From positions 2,542,001-2,606,000 of the forward strand of contig NC_134767.1 of assembly GCF_050436995.1 (NCBI RefSeq): DNA of 64,000 bases, read 5' to 3'. This document shows positions 22,030 through 34,110 of the stretch, in pieces (position 1 is the stretch's first letter; every line of letters starts with the position of its first letter). The notes beneath the pieces were generated by a model. It saw nothing but the letters and a program-made list of their open reading frames with translations, was not told the origin of the DNA and ran no database searches. The position numbers and the translations under genes are program-made. Source of the stretch: Anticarsia gemmatalis (Eukaryota; Arthropoda; Insecta; Lepidoptera; Erebidae).

Positions 22030-24715
22030 GAAAGTGATTAATTCAGGTTAACAGAAATATTAACCTGAATTAATGTGTTTTGTTAAATTCCCTAATAGCA
22101 ATCAATAACAACCCCGCTTAGTGTAAATGCGAGTGGAGCCACATGGGACTGTGGTATTCTTTATTAAAACAAACCAGTAAAAAAGCGTGTTAAAATATCA
22201 AACTTTAGTACCTATTCGCTAATAAGCGTTAAATAATATTACTCCGGCCCAAAAAACAGGTTCAATAATTTTGAAGGTCATAATTGGACAAAATCAACGA
22301 TTGTAAATATCGAAAAACGTAAACTTGTAAGTTTTTAATAAAAACCCATCACGATTGAACAAACAGGTTAGCCGTTTTTAGTACCAATTTAAAGTACATA
22401 AAATATCAGCCCAAAACTTTGAGATTGTGATTACTGAAGCTGGCGATCAGTAGCGTCACAAAACTTTGTGTTTCTGAATTCAGCAACAAGCCGATGAGCA
22501 GAAGGCAAGAAATAAATGCGAGAGACTTTCCATGCAACCGAGCTTCGCATGATGGAAACGTAATAAAACGACTTTCGTCCGTTCCATCATTTGCAGAGCT
22601 CCTCTACTCTATTTTTATGGTCCCGTAGGCCGTACCCAATATGTGTACCCAAACGCGACCCTATTACAGAGACTTCGCTGTCTGTCTCTCTGTCACCAGG
22701 CTATAAACACATGAACCGTGATAGTTAGACTGTTGTTACCTTAACAATTGATGTATTTCCGCTGCCACTATAATTGAGCAGCGGCTGCTACTCACTGTTA
22801 TACATAATATACACAAAAAGTAGCAGGTATTTATTGTCACTGATTATTTCCAACTATAGTAATTATAAATTTGTCATTTTTTGGGGAATTTGGGAGGTAG
22901 GAAGTGAAAAATATCGTTCGACTCAGCCCTTCAAGGAAAAAACCCGAAAACAAAAATAGAGCAATAAATGTTCTACTGCCTTCAATAATCATATTAATTA
23001 GTCACATTTAATAGCCATACAGATTTGCGTAACTGCGTATAATGCTAATCGATACGCCACTTTATTTCCATATATTAGTTTTGACATAAGTAGCTCACGA
23101 ATTGAAGTGTCTTATCGGAGTAAAAGTATACGGGTACTAAGTTACCTGCAGGGATTTATGTTTTAGAGATTAATGTCATGTCAAGGTAATGGATTTTTCA
23201 GATAAGGTATTGCAGTGTCACTTTTTCAGTAAAGTTTGAATCCCGGGGCAGAATTTCACAGAGATTTTGTCAAATTTATAAAATTTGGCCTCAAAAAGCC
23301 ACTGCAGTGTATTTATGTTCCAAGGTTCCTCCAGTTGGCATGTAATGGGATGCTTACCAGGGCGGTTTTTTAGTGGAATCACCACACAACACGTTCTTTC
23401 CCCCTAAAATTTCCCATAGAGGGTATCCAAAGGGATTTTGCCTCTATGAAACGGAAATAATATTGAGCAAAATAACACGTTTATTATAGCGGCAATAGAT
23501 ATAATAATATGTGAAAATTTTAGCGGAGTTTCCTTTTAACCTTTTAGGTGCGGCGAAATCATCCCAATAGTGGATCTATTGGAATGATTCATCCGAGATA
23601 AGTAAGTGATAGTAGTCCTCAGTCAGAAAATCAAGGGAAACCTTTCAAGGTAGAATAAACGGCAGTTATAAATAAATTGCACAATCGAACAATTTTATAC
23701 AAGACAATAGGGATTCCGAAACAAAGAGTTGAACGTATTAACATGAATGAAAAATAACGCATTGTTAGACCTTGTTATATCATTGTTATAATACCAAGTG
23801 ACCTTCGAATTAGCACTGGAGGAAGGTCAAGGGCACGGATGAAGAGGATTATTTTGCGCTTGTTATTGTTATTGGCTATTGGTATAATTTACTCTAACGT
23901 TAAATGTTAGAGAACCAAGATTTTATGTTCTGCCTGGAATCCCAGATCAGTCGCAACGTTACAATGATCTCCTTCTTTAAACCAATTTTAGAAAAAAAAT
24001 AAGGATAGTACCAATAATGTCTTCCTCGTGAATCAGTAATCTATCCATGAAAACCGCACGTAAATCTGTATGAAAGTTTTTGACTTTATATCAAAAGACA
24101 GATAGTATCAGGTAACTTGTTTATTATAAATTCAGGTAACAATATTATGCATTTCTTCGTTGAGGGTTAATTAATCATTAAATGCGATGACTTGCAGAAA
24201 ACTAGTAATTCTTAAAGAGGAAACTCAATTCGACTACATACCTAATTTCTAGCGCCGTTATTTTTAATTATTCACATTTATACTTCCCTCGTTTTTTTTT
24301 GTCCCTCGAATGGTCCCTCTCTATGTACTTTTGTACTTACATTATAGTGTGTTAGCAATATAATAATAATCCTAAGAATACGTAGGTATTTAAATATCTG
24401 GAAATCCCCACATACCAAAAAGGGATTTATTCATACCTAGAATTTATTACCACAAATGCTCTTCAAAGATTAAAATAAACCCAGTCACGATTTTTCCAAC
24501 GATAATACCAATTTTGTTAAGGAAAATCTATAGCGCGCGCGTTTTTATAATATCCACTGGATAATGTGCAAAGGTAGGTCATTCTACTGAAAGTTAGTGT
24601 ACTGTTTTTACCAGTTAATCGTGACTTCTATCCTACCTGCACCTTTTTAAAAAACTAAGTATGCCCCGCCGCAGTTATGCACAGATTTTAAATGTGGCTC
24701 TCGTTCCTGTTGGCT
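22030..24715. other. Non-coding spacer with decayed repeats
   Basis: No gene supported. 22615-22760 carries a degraded, reversed member of the 242-bp repeat family. The rest shows nothing I can name. Confidence 0.4.
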
Positions 24716-25026
24716 AATCTATACTAATATAATAAAGCTGAAGAGTTTGTTTGTTTGTTTGTTTGTTTGTTTGTTTGTTTGTTTGTTTGTTTGTTTGTTT
24801 GTTTGTTTGTTTGTTTGTTTGAACGCGCTAATCTCAGGAACTACTGGTCTGATTTGAAAAAATCTTTCAGTGTTAGATAGCCCATTTATCGAGGAAGGCT
24901 ATAGGCTACATAACATCACGCTACGGTCATAAGGAGCGGAGTAGCAACGAAAAATGTTACAAAAACGGGGAAAATTTTGACCCATTCTCTTAGGTGACGC
25001 AAGCGAAGTTGCGCGGGTCAGCTAGT
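24716..25026 (-). mobile_element. ACTAGCTGACCC-family retroposon with expanded TTTG array
   Basis: Reverse-orientation copy. Its internal short repeat is expanded to about 19 TTTG units (24746-24821), against roughly 3-6 in the other copies here. The right end is GTTGCGCGGGTCAGCTAGTA. Confidence 0.85.
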
Positions 25027-26285
25027 AGTAAATATAATTTTCCTTATGAATACAGCGTAGCACTCAAAGTAGTCGCAATATTCCAAATCGTATTGATCAG
25101 AGATGATAGACTGAAAAATAAAATATTTTCCACCTTGTAATGTATGAAAAAAGCCACATCAACTATTATGTTATGTTCAAAAATTGATGTTTATAGATTA
25201 TTTTTGTTCATTAGGCTAAACCACTGAACCGATTATAATAAAGCATGGAGATAGTTGAAAAGAACATCCGAATCTTCCTCTTAAATTCTGAAATATAAGA
25301 TGAAACTTCGTCCTGCTAGTATTTTATTATACTATGCTTCTACTAGGTATAGGACAGCAGTCCTCATCTTGGTATCTGCAGTAAGTACTTTTGCCAGGTC
25401 ATTGGACTATTTAGAAACCGTTATGTCTCCATAGAAAGGATTACCCCACATCAAAATACAAAAGAAACAATACGAAATCTGTGTGACATTTCAGTCTATT
25501 CATTTCAAAGCTAGACCCGTTAGTTTCTTTTATAGAAATTCACACCATGTATACCTGCGTTTGCTCTAGATTTACTTTGTCCAAAATGGACGATAATATA
25601 TACTGTCTGACCTGACCAGTTGCGTTCGCGTATTGACTTCCATCCTTTCAGCTAATAGCATCTTGGAAATTATTTTTGTTATTTAAATTGATCGATTTTT
25701 AACTCTTGTTTTGAATTATCTCCACCTCTTTATAAAAGATCTATCTCTATTTAAAATTTTATCGAAGAACTTTGAGCTGTTAGCGGTAAAAATGTAACAG
25801 ACAGACTTCACATCTAACATAGTAAGATGGTAGATATGTAAGTTAACACTTTTTTGAAGTGAAACCAGACAATGCAGCAACACCGATCCTTGCAAAAACG
25901 TAACTTCCTTCATCTTCGCTGCATCATGGACTGATGTTTTGAAGTAACAGTAAATTTCAACTCTTCCTAGACATAACAACCATTTCACTTTATCCCCGAT
26001 CAAAGTGTGCAGTTTGAATACAAACAGCTGCTATTATGAACATTCAAGTACGTAGAACTTCTTTATCATCACATCTACACAGTCGCGGAACGTACAAACA
26101 TTAACATACAATGTCCATTGTGACATTTTGGTAACGAGATTAGGATGGCAAAAAGCTAAGCAAAAAGTATCTGGAAGATTCCATTTGTGTGTTTTAATAC
26201 AATTAATATTTGTTATTAAAGAGTTTGCTTGTCAGTGGTAGAATATGACGTGATACTATTTTAATTTGGTAACCACTTTTTGCGG
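25027..26285. other. Non-coding spacer
   Basis: No supported coding region. The 95-codon frame at 25716-26003 (-) has no recognisable domain and may be chance. Confidence 0.4.
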
Positions 26286-26294
26286 CATTTCTTT

Positions 26295-26492
26295 TTTCTT
26301 GCCTATTCTTTCTTCTAACTATGTTGGAGTCAGCTTCCAGCCTCACCGGATGCAGCTGAATACCAGTATTTTACATGGAGTGACTATCGGACCTACAGAA
26401 CCCAGCTACCGAAGTCATAACACGGTCCTCATCGGTAAGATTGGTTGTCAGATTGTCAATCTTCTGACTACTGGTAACGACTGTCAAAGATC
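26295..26492 (-). mobile_element. SINE family B body, head missing
   Basis: Minus-strand segment matching the family B body (complements of CAGCTGCATCCGGTGAG, GACAATCTGACAACC and AGATCTTTGACAGTCG). The 5S-like head is absent. Confidence 0.65.
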
Positions 26493-27084
26493 TTATGTAA
26501 AAGGAATATTTTCTACAAATAATATTAATTTGCTTGAGCTTTTATTTTTCTTAAGATAGAATTCCAAGATCGAAAACTGCAGGCCACAGCGCCACACAAT
26601 GAAATTCGGTATCTAAATAATTTACAACATGAGATTCTTTCCCCGAAAAATATTTTTATGAATCGCGGGTTAAATCCGATCTTTTGATGTCAAGTTAATT
26701 CATGTCTATACTTGAACTGGAACAGAGGACTATACCAAGAATAGATATTATTCCAATGCAGTTATGATATTTTCAGGAAATCCGGAGGGTTTTGCCAACA
26801 TACCTTATTAAGTAAATATTACTGGGAATTCTAGTCAATATGAGTATTAGCGATCAAATAAATGTTTTACAGATTCCGATGACATCAATGTTGTCATCAC
26901 ATACAAAACCCACATCTACAAAATTCACTTACAATTTTCAACCCAGAATGGATCCTTAGAGTGGTATTCACACGAGTTAATTCAGTTAGTCCCTTACAAT
27001 CTAGTCGAATTGCAATTTAGTCTGTCAATTTTCGAAAAATTGAGAAACTTTAATCACCTGTGTTTCCACCAAACCCTACAATAT

Positions 27085-27245
27085 ATTATGTTCTATTATA
27101 TACCATTGTCCCACGCTAGGTGGGGTCGGCACAACATGTTTTCCTCTTCCACTCATCCCTTTCAGCCGTCAACTCTGTATTCACCCCTTTCTTGTTCATA
27201 TCCTCTTTCACACAATCCATCCATCTCTTTTTTGGTCTTTCTCTA
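27085..27245. repeat. Fragment of a dispersed repeat (GGGGTCGGCACAACATG type)
   Basis: The segment GTGGGGTCGGCACAACATG followed by pyrimidine-rich TTCCTCTTCCACTC resembles a common lepidopteran LINE-derived fragment. This is recognition by general resemblance only. Confidence 0.35.
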
Positions 27246-27288
27246 CTTACATGTACTTACATGCAGTAAGATTAGTTAGAAGATTGGT

Positions 27289-27552
27289 CATTCATTCATT
27301 CATATCTTATGGTTAGTGGTCAACCTAGTGTCAAAGTTGTTCAAGCCGCCCGTAAGGCCTTTGACATGGCTTAACGACTGTTATCTTAGTAGACAACAAC
27401 CGGGACTGACTTTTTACGTGCCCTCCGAAGCACGGAGACGCCCAGCTCAAATACCACTATGCGGTCACCTATCTATAGAATGACCGCGCCAACGGTTGCT
27501 TAACCCACAGATCTATGTCAGACCGGTGAGCGCAACTGGCTATGGGCGCCTC
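27289..27552 (-). mobile_element. 5S-rRNA-headed SINE, family A, full length, 11-bp target duplication
   Basis: A 264-bp copy on the minus strand, bracketed by exact AGAAGATTGGT at 27278-27288 and 27553-27563. In sense orientation it starts GAGGCGCCCATAGCCAGTTG, has the 5S-like CACCGGTC, TTAAGCAACC and GATGGGTGACC-type blocks, the family A body, and an AATG-repeat tail. The first exact-length reference copy in the window. Confidence 0.88.
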
Positions 27553-28270
27553 AGAAGATTGGTTATAATATACCACCGTTGCAAAGTGCATGTCTTATTC
27601 CTGTACCTTCTGTAAAACAATCTTTTTATGTATCTCAAACACATTTCGCATGCGCAAAGCGTTCACAGACGTACCGTAAATAGCTTCTGAATGTAAGATA
27701 ACAGGTTCGATGCCCTACAGTTGGAAATCCCAGTAGTAAACCGGAGAGGACGAAAGAATCCCTTAATTATCATACTGGCGTTTTGTTGTGAGTTTGTTCA
27801 AGAGAACAGATTTGTTGTTGCCTTGTATTGGGATAAAATAGTCCATTATAAAGTCTCTGTAGTAATAGTCTTTGGGGTAAAATAACTTTTCACCATGGAA
27901 AGATTTTTTATTAACCTCTTCAGTGGTTTTGTAGGATACAGATAAACTACAATTACTTTACTTTCCTTTCAAAGTTTGGTCTGCTGATTCAGGGAAATTA
28001 TTGTGCCCAGATATTGTTCGTGCACCTTTCATATTATGTTTCACACAAAATAAAATAAAATACTTAAGTGACTCAAAAATTATGGTATTAAGCTGATTCA
28101 TTCTCCATTCAACTTTATGAACCTATCTGGAGTACCTATTTTAGGGGGAAATTAATATTGTTTTTATTGGGATATTCTTGAATGGAACTGATTCACTTCC
28201 GACATTATGATTCACAGGATTAAGATCATGCTCATCGCCTTTTTTTATCGAATTTTTCGTCATTTACAAG

Positions 28271-28397
28271 CAGTCCTGTATGACAAGATGTATGGATGTG
28301 AGTGAGGCAAAGAAAATTTGTAAGGATCGTACCAAGTGGCGTTCCTTGGTGTCAGTCTACCTCTTTGGGAAAAAGACGTATGTATGTATGTATTTTC
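28271..28397 (+). pseudogene. LINE family F 3' tail
   Basis: The frame reads MTRCMDVSEAKKICKDRTKW and ends in GTATGTATGTAT. 5' truncated. The same C-terminal motif occurs in the copies at 20330 and 63943. Confidence 0.55.
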
Positions 28398-28940
28398 AGG
28401 TTCGGACAGAAGATTTGTATATTGCTGTGACCAGCCCCTGGTGAAAGACAGAATCAGAAAAAGCCTACTAGTTGTAAGTGCATATAAAAAAATATTTGAA
28501 ATACCTTAATGTTATTGCAGCCATTGAGTTTCGGTCTTCCTTAAAGATCAACCTGTGTAGATATTAGGCATGTTTCAGAGCGTCTCTGTTAGAATAGACC
28601 GTGCATTTTTTTAAATTACAACAACATGGATGCAGGCAAACCCTCCCAGATCACCCCTTCCGTAGATCATCGGGTTTGGTTGTAATTAGGAGCGACTGGG
28701 AAAAATACTTCCCAGACATTTGGAAACCCAAATTACATTTTCTGACGTTTCTGGGCTATACAGTCTTTTGGCAAAAAACCAAATCGAGGACAAAAACTGG
28801 TACAGCTAAAATCTCAAACGTTTCTTACGTCATTCAAATAATTAATGCCCAAATATCATGCTGTCTCGTTTACTTTAAAGTGTAGTATAAAAACAGAAAG
28901 ACTTAAGCGCCACTTTGACTCAAATGACGTTCATTTTTAT

Positions 28941-29132
28941 GACTCCAGTGGCGTAGTTGTTAAGGTAGTCACCACGCCACTACCAGGGCATCGAGAGGTT
29001 GCACGTTCGATTCCCACACGAAACAAATATTTGTGCAATCCACAAATAGTTATTTCAGGACTAGTTGTACTTTGTGTTGGCTGTTTGTAAAAGTCCCCGC
29101 GATACAAGAACAATTCTCAGCGCAGGAGTTGT
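28941..29132 (+). mobile_element. tRNA-headed SINE, family C
   Basis: The head GACTCCAGTGGCGTAGTTGT and B box ACGTTCGATTCCCAC are followed by the family body and CGCAGGAGTTGT end. Moderately diverged. Confidence 0.8.
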
Positions 29133-29598
29133 AAAAAAAAAACAAAAAAGTTGTCAAACAAAAACAGTATTTTTTTTATTACAGTTTATTAATATATTAT
29201 TAGTTTTAATTAAGACCGATAAGAAGTCTAACACATTTACAACTAGCATGTTTTTAAGTTGTTCGGCAACTGACATTAAGACATAATCGTAGAACAATAC
29301 AATATAGACAACAGTATTAATGTTAATTGACTGTAATTAACTCTATTTTTGTTTTAAACGATACGGCATAATATTGTGTGGTAAATTCATGACTATAAAA
29401 TAAAATAGTTTTAAGCCATTAATGTACTGGTACAAACCCTTGACCACTTGCGTGGGAGGCGCAACTTCAACCACTCGGATATTACTGTATTTCGTGACAA
29501 ATGTTTTTTAAAGAAGGGAAATCTTCCATACAAACCCCTATTGATATTGACCCTACTTTCCAGGGAAAGATAGTCAGCTTATGTTGGGAAACACTCGA
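29133..29598. other. Non-coding spacer
   Basis: Nothing recognisable apart from AT-rich unique sequence. Confidence 0.4.
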
Positions 29599-29840
29599 AG
29601 GCGTTCATAGCCAGTTGCGCTAACCGGTCGATAAACGAATTGTGGGCTAAGTAATCTTAGGCGCGGTTATTTCATAGACGGATAGTGGCATTTGAATTAA
29701 GCGTCTCCGTGCTTCAGAGTCGGTAAAGATCATCCCGTTTGATCTAAATTAAGATAACATTTATTAAGTCATGTCAAAGGCCTATCGGCCGACTTGAACT
29801 ACTTTGACACAACATTGACCAATAACCATACGATAAGAGA
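29599..29840 (+). mobile_element. 5S-rRNA-headed SINE, family A, older copy
   Basis: It begins AGGCGTTCATAGCCAGTTGC, keeps CTAAGTAATCTTAGGCGCGG, has a deletion in the C-box region, and ends CATACGATAAG. Approximate flanking repeats (GGAAACACTCGA and GGAACACCCTCGA) suggest a decayed target duplication. Confidence 0.7.
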
Positions 29841-30412
29841 GGAACACCCTCGATTATATCCATCGGCACTATTTTAGAGAGAATCTGGTACCACAGCTTA
29901 CTGTCGAGAACTTCCCTGTATACTTTACCAAAAAAGGACAATGACATTTCTTAGAAATGACCACACCTCCGTCATGTCAGTGACATCTATAATTTCCGTT
30001 CAAAAGTCCCTCCCATTTCGCGTTTCTACTCACTTGTTTTGCTGTTTTATCGTGACTAGTACCTACTTTTGTTAACCATTTATTGCTTGCAAGTAAATCC
30101 GCGCATCGGATAAATACATCGCTAAGATTCACCCAAGGTTGTGAGGTCACCAGTCCGCGAGAAATGATAAACTTTTGATATTAAGTGATCCGCGAATAAT
30201 AAACAGATTTTGTCATTAGTTCCATACATACATATATAAGGATAACAAGTTATATACACGTTAGTATTACATACAAAAACTGTATACAAAATCATCACGA
30301 ATACCGGTTCCGGCCGTCTTCACACACCTATAAAACAAGAATTTAACAAATTAGCAAAATGATTCTTAGGACATAAGCTTTAGAGTACAATTTCCAATGA
30401 ATCAAGTATGGA

Positions 30413-30455
30413 TATAAATTAGTCATATTCCCGTTTCGCATTATAATTGTTCAGT
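30413..30455 (+). promoter_or_regulatory. Putative core promoter of serpin 2
   Basis: TATAAAT at 30413-30419 and the arthropod initiator match TCAGT at 30451-30455 lie upstream of the ATG at 30483. The spacing (about 40) is longer than usual, so only one of the two may be used. Confidence 0.35.
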
Positions 30456-30482
30456 ACATTACGAGACGCGGTCGCGGCCACA

Positions 30483-31667
30483 ATGAAATCTGTCGCGCTT
30501 GTGTTGTTGTTCGTCACAACGTGTTATTGTCAAGTTGACTTTAGCGAGAGGCCAAGGAACTTTAGCATAGAACTACTATATCACACACAGTTGGAGACAG
30601 ATGGCCATGTCGTCATCTCACCGTTTGGAATATGGACTCTCATGACAGGGATCGCGCTAGGAGCCACAGGAAACAGCTACAACCAACTCAGCCGAGCATT
30701 CTTCTTACCAAAGAATCAAAACACGCTCGTACAAGGATATAAACAGTTGACAACATCTGTCCTCGCACAAGCAAATGGAGTCAGTTTAATAAGCAGAAAT
30801 TTCGTGTTTTTGGACAACGATTTCACAGTGTTTCCCGCGTTTAGAAACAGTCTGCAAAACGACTTTGGTGCTGCAGTAAAAGTGCTAGATTTCGACGACC
30901 CAAATTCAGCTAAGGATGCAAATTCGTACATCGAAAGGTCTGGTGGACGTGTGTCAAATGTTCTACGATCTGATGACTTCAGAGAATCACGGATGATATT
31001 AGCAAACGTCATTTCTTTCAAAGGATTATGGTCTTCGCCTTTCAACAAAACAGATACAGTGTTAGAACCATTCTACAATGAAGATAAAGTAGTTATTGGT
31101 AGTGTCAACATGATGTTCCAAAAAGGACAGTTCGCGTTTTCAAATCTACAATCTTTGAAATCCTTCGTTGTGGAGTTACCTTACGGCACCGATGGAAAAT
31201 ACTCTATGCTGGTAATCCTTCCATATCCGTCGACGAAAATCCGCGATATGTACAAAAACTTCAGTGAAGTCTCTCTAAAGGATGTGTTTAAGAGACTGCA
31301 AGATGATGTTGACGCTTACGGTTTAGAAGACGTAGATGTCAAACTGCCCAGGTTCCATATAAGCACGAATGTCGCGCTAAACAAACCTTTGAACAACATG
31401 GGTGTATATGACATATTCCAGCCTGATATAGCTAGTTTCCAGCGAGTATCTAAGGACAATATATTCGTATCTGCTATAATACATAAGGCAGATATAGAAG
31501 TGACGGAATCTGGTACGATCGCCTCGGCTGCGACGACAGCAACTTTCTCCGACAGGATATCGGCCCCCTATTTCCACGCAAACAGGCCGTTCTTATATTT
31601 CATTATGGAGAAAACGACTACAACTGTGATATTTAGTGGCATTTACTCGAAACCTACTGTTTATTAG
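30483..31667 (+). CDS. Secreted serpin, predicted inhibitory (serpin 2 of this window)
   Basis: Single-exon serpin of 394 residues. The ATG at 30483 (context CCACAATG) opens a clear signal peptide, KSVALVLLFVTTCYC, with cleavage likely just before QVDF. Serpin blocks in order are VISPFGIWTLMTGIALGATG, the LPKNQ helix turn, NVISFKGLWSSPF (with glycosylation site NKT near 188), GSVNMMFQ, the hinge ESGTIASAATT, and the distal PFLYFIMEK...VIFSGIYSKP strand. The Thr at P14 and small P13-P9 residues indicate an inhibitor. Counting from the hinge Glu gives P1 Arg358 (codon 31554-31556) and P1' Ile in the loop FSDRISAP, so trypsin-like proteases are the inferred targets. It shares fold, gene structure and loop register with the serpin at 2724 but is strongly diverged elsewhere, as expected of an old tandem duplicate. 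A Spn77Ba-like assignment is possible but not certain. Confidence 0.94.
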   Translation: MKSVALVLLFVTTCYCQVDFSERPRNFSIELLYHTQLETDGHVVISPFGIWTLMTGIALGATGNSYNQLSRAFFLPKNQNTLVQGYKQLTTSVLAQANGVSLISRNFVFLDNDFTVFPAFRNSLQNDFGAAVKVLDFDDPNSAKDANSYIERSGGRVSNVLRSDDFRESRMILANVISFKGLWSSPFNKTDTVLEPFYNEDKVVIGSVNMMFQKGQFAFSNLQSLKSFVVELPYGTDGKYSMLVILPYPSTKIRDMYKNFSEVSLKDVFKRLQDDVDAYGLEDVDVKLPRFHISTNVALNKPLNNMGVYDIFQPDIASFQRVSKDNIFVSAIIHKADIEVTESGTIASAATTATFSDRISAPYFHANRPFLYFIMEKTTTTVIFSGIYSKPTVY

Positions 31668-32015
31668 ACTTCCATAAGTTTCTAAATAGTGAATTGATTT
31701 CATTATAATGAGCCAGTTAGGAACTGGAAAGTGACATTTTTTGTATGAAATCTGGTTTTTCGAAAGTTGTTACAGATTTTTAATGACTTCTACAATTATG
31801 TAATTATTGTGTTTGTTAATATCATCAATACGATCGATGGAAGATCGTTTTGAGGCAACAATTTAGCATAATATGAAAAACTCAATATTCCAAAACGTTT
31901 TGAAAACCGTGATGGTTTCGAAACAAGGACAAAAAACTTTAAAAACAACACATTGTAGGTTTAAGGAAATAATCTACTACGAGTTATGCAATTTACCCTG
32001 TTGTATCTTCATTAA

Positions 32016-32493
32016 AATAAAAAATACCTACAGTTGAACTGAGATAAGTTTAGACTTATGTAAGGCTCAATGAATGACGCAGATTTTATTTTTGAATCAA
32101 TCGTGGATCGCTAGTCATACAATGGCATAATAATTGTATCCTTCAGTGCAAAGATTATTGTTTTTTATTTGTTTCATCTTTCCTGTTATTTTATCTTACA
32201 AAAACTAAATCGTTTAATGAAAACGAACTTGCGATCTTTTATAGACAATAATAAATTAAAACCATGACGTTCAAATTTTAAATATTGTTTTTTTTCTTTA
32301 ATAGATGTTGATGCTGAACAAAGATTAAAACAGCCAGAGATATAAAAAAGGTTATTTTTGTATGTAATTATGAAACTGAATTTATGTTTTTAAGTCACGT
32401 AGTGTGTCTGGTTATTTGCGTATAAAATGTGTGATGTCATAATTATTATTATAAGTCAGATTAAGAATAAATTATGTGCTTTATTCCAATAAA
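32016..32493 (+). terminator. Candidate polyadenylation signals of serpin 2
   Basis: AATAAA occurs at 32016-32021, 32250-32255, 32466-32471 and 32488-32493, 350-820 bases after the stop. Which is used cannot be told from sequence. Confidence 0.35.
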
Positions 32494-32499
32494 CAACCG

Positions 32500-33980
32500 G
32501 TTTTATTTTATCAATAATAAGTACTTTGTGTAAACCGCAAAAAGATGATATTTTTTTTATTTTTATAGGTGCACATCAACAACACATACACGATTCTAAA
32601 ATCCTTCATCAACAGGGACTTAAACGTTAAGGAACTTTACCTGACTGTAATAATCATAAATGTGGTTATTTGTTTCTAAGAACTACTAGGAAGTAGGAAG
32701 TAGGTAGGTATACATAAAATAAAATAAACAATTGCATTTGCTCTGAATACATACCCACGTAACTACAATAAATGGACACATGCGGGTTCGATTCCCATAT
32801 CTTGCTCCTATAAACAACGAGTATTCTGTGCTTGAAATACAAACTACACCACACTAAATTATGTAAAGTTAATGAGTCTAAAGTCTAGTCTAAGATTGTA
32901 TCTCCAGATAAAAAAAAACATAGATTTTAAATATTGAGCGGTTTTTACAACTGCTATTTTTTTATTACAGACAGATTGTACTTTGAACTGCCAATGTTTT
33001 TTTAAATTTTTATGAGCAAAATTTTATGACATTCACAAAACTCGAATTAACATTTTTGAAGCTAATTAAAATAGCAAACTATAAATAAAGTCGTCAGGCA
33101 GGCGAAAATGTAATTCTAAGAGTTTGTATTTAGGAGACCAGAACAAAATTAATTAGGAAAATGAATGGAATAATAATAATAAGTGGGAAATATATCAATA
33201 AAAATTCTTCAACGTTTAAAAACCTGTAATATACGTCATGGTTGGTATAATTACAAGGAGCTAAAGTTAGTAAGATAAGATCTACGCAATTGTACATTCA
33301 TTAGATAATTTGCTTTTTGTAACCGCAATGAATGAAATAACAATTAAGCAAATATTACTTCGTAAACATGAACGCATGAAACTTATTTTCACATATTATT
33401 TACTATTTCACTGGGACATATGTTTTATTACAGGTATTAAAACAGTATTCTACATTCTATAATATAAGTAAAACTGATGTTCCGGACATAGCACTAATGT
33501 TATTGATAAAATAGTGCTATTTTTCATTGTTTACTAGCCGGCAATTAAAAGCAATGAATATATATTTTTCATAACACAATTAAAGAAAAGCGTTTACAAA
33601 TTTAAAAACAAACGTTTTGTTTAAATCTAATAAACGACTCTATAAGCGTTGTGCATTAACTTTTGTGTAAAAAGTCGCATAATCAGTATTGGAACGTTAA
33701 TAATGACACATGACAATGACATTCTTGGCAGGTCAAACAAATGTCAATACTGTCAAAGTCAAATGAAGTCTGATTTTACGGCAATCCGTGTTTCTGGTTG
33801 GGATATTACCGGAATATTTCAAAACAACTAATTTTAAACTATCTAAATCTCTCTGCCAAGAATTATAATTGGTTTAGTTACATTACATTAAGTCGGAACG
33901 TTGGTCAAAAGTGAAAAGAAGTGAAAAAATCATTTAAAAAGGTCAAAATTTGATTGCAATAGGATCACAACATAACCTCA
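32500..33980. other. Intergenic spacer between serpin 2 and the helicase gene
   Basis: AT-rich. No coding frame with recognisable content is seen. The helicase 5' UTR and promoter should lie in the last few hundred bases, but I see no convincing TATA box. Confidence 0.45.
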
Positions 33981-33986
33981 ATGTGA
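33981..33986 (+). promoter_or_regulatory. Start-stop upstream ORF (ATGTGA) before the helicase ATG
   Basis: ATG followed immediately by TGA lies 19 bases before the main start codon. If included in the mRNA it could slow initiation at the main ATG. Confidence 0.3.
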
Positions 33987-34004
33987 CATAAATTTGCTTG
34001 TAAA

Positions 34005-34110
34005 ATGTTTGTTTGCAAGAATATTGTAACAAGAACGGCATTATGGAGAAGAATATTGCAGAACAATGCGTGTGTCAATAATTTAGTCCCTCAATATCAA
34101 AGTTATAGTG
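34005..34110 (+). CDS. DHX30: Helicase exon 1 (mitochondrial-type N terminus)
   Basis: It starts MFVCKNIVTRTALWRRILQ: basic, no acidic residues, amphipathic. Donor GTAAGT, ends in phase 1. Confidence 0.75.

Noticed and set aside
24716..24830. CRISPR-like array
   Set aside because: The repeat is a 4-base microsatellite inside a retroposon; there are no spacers, and the genome is eukaryotic.
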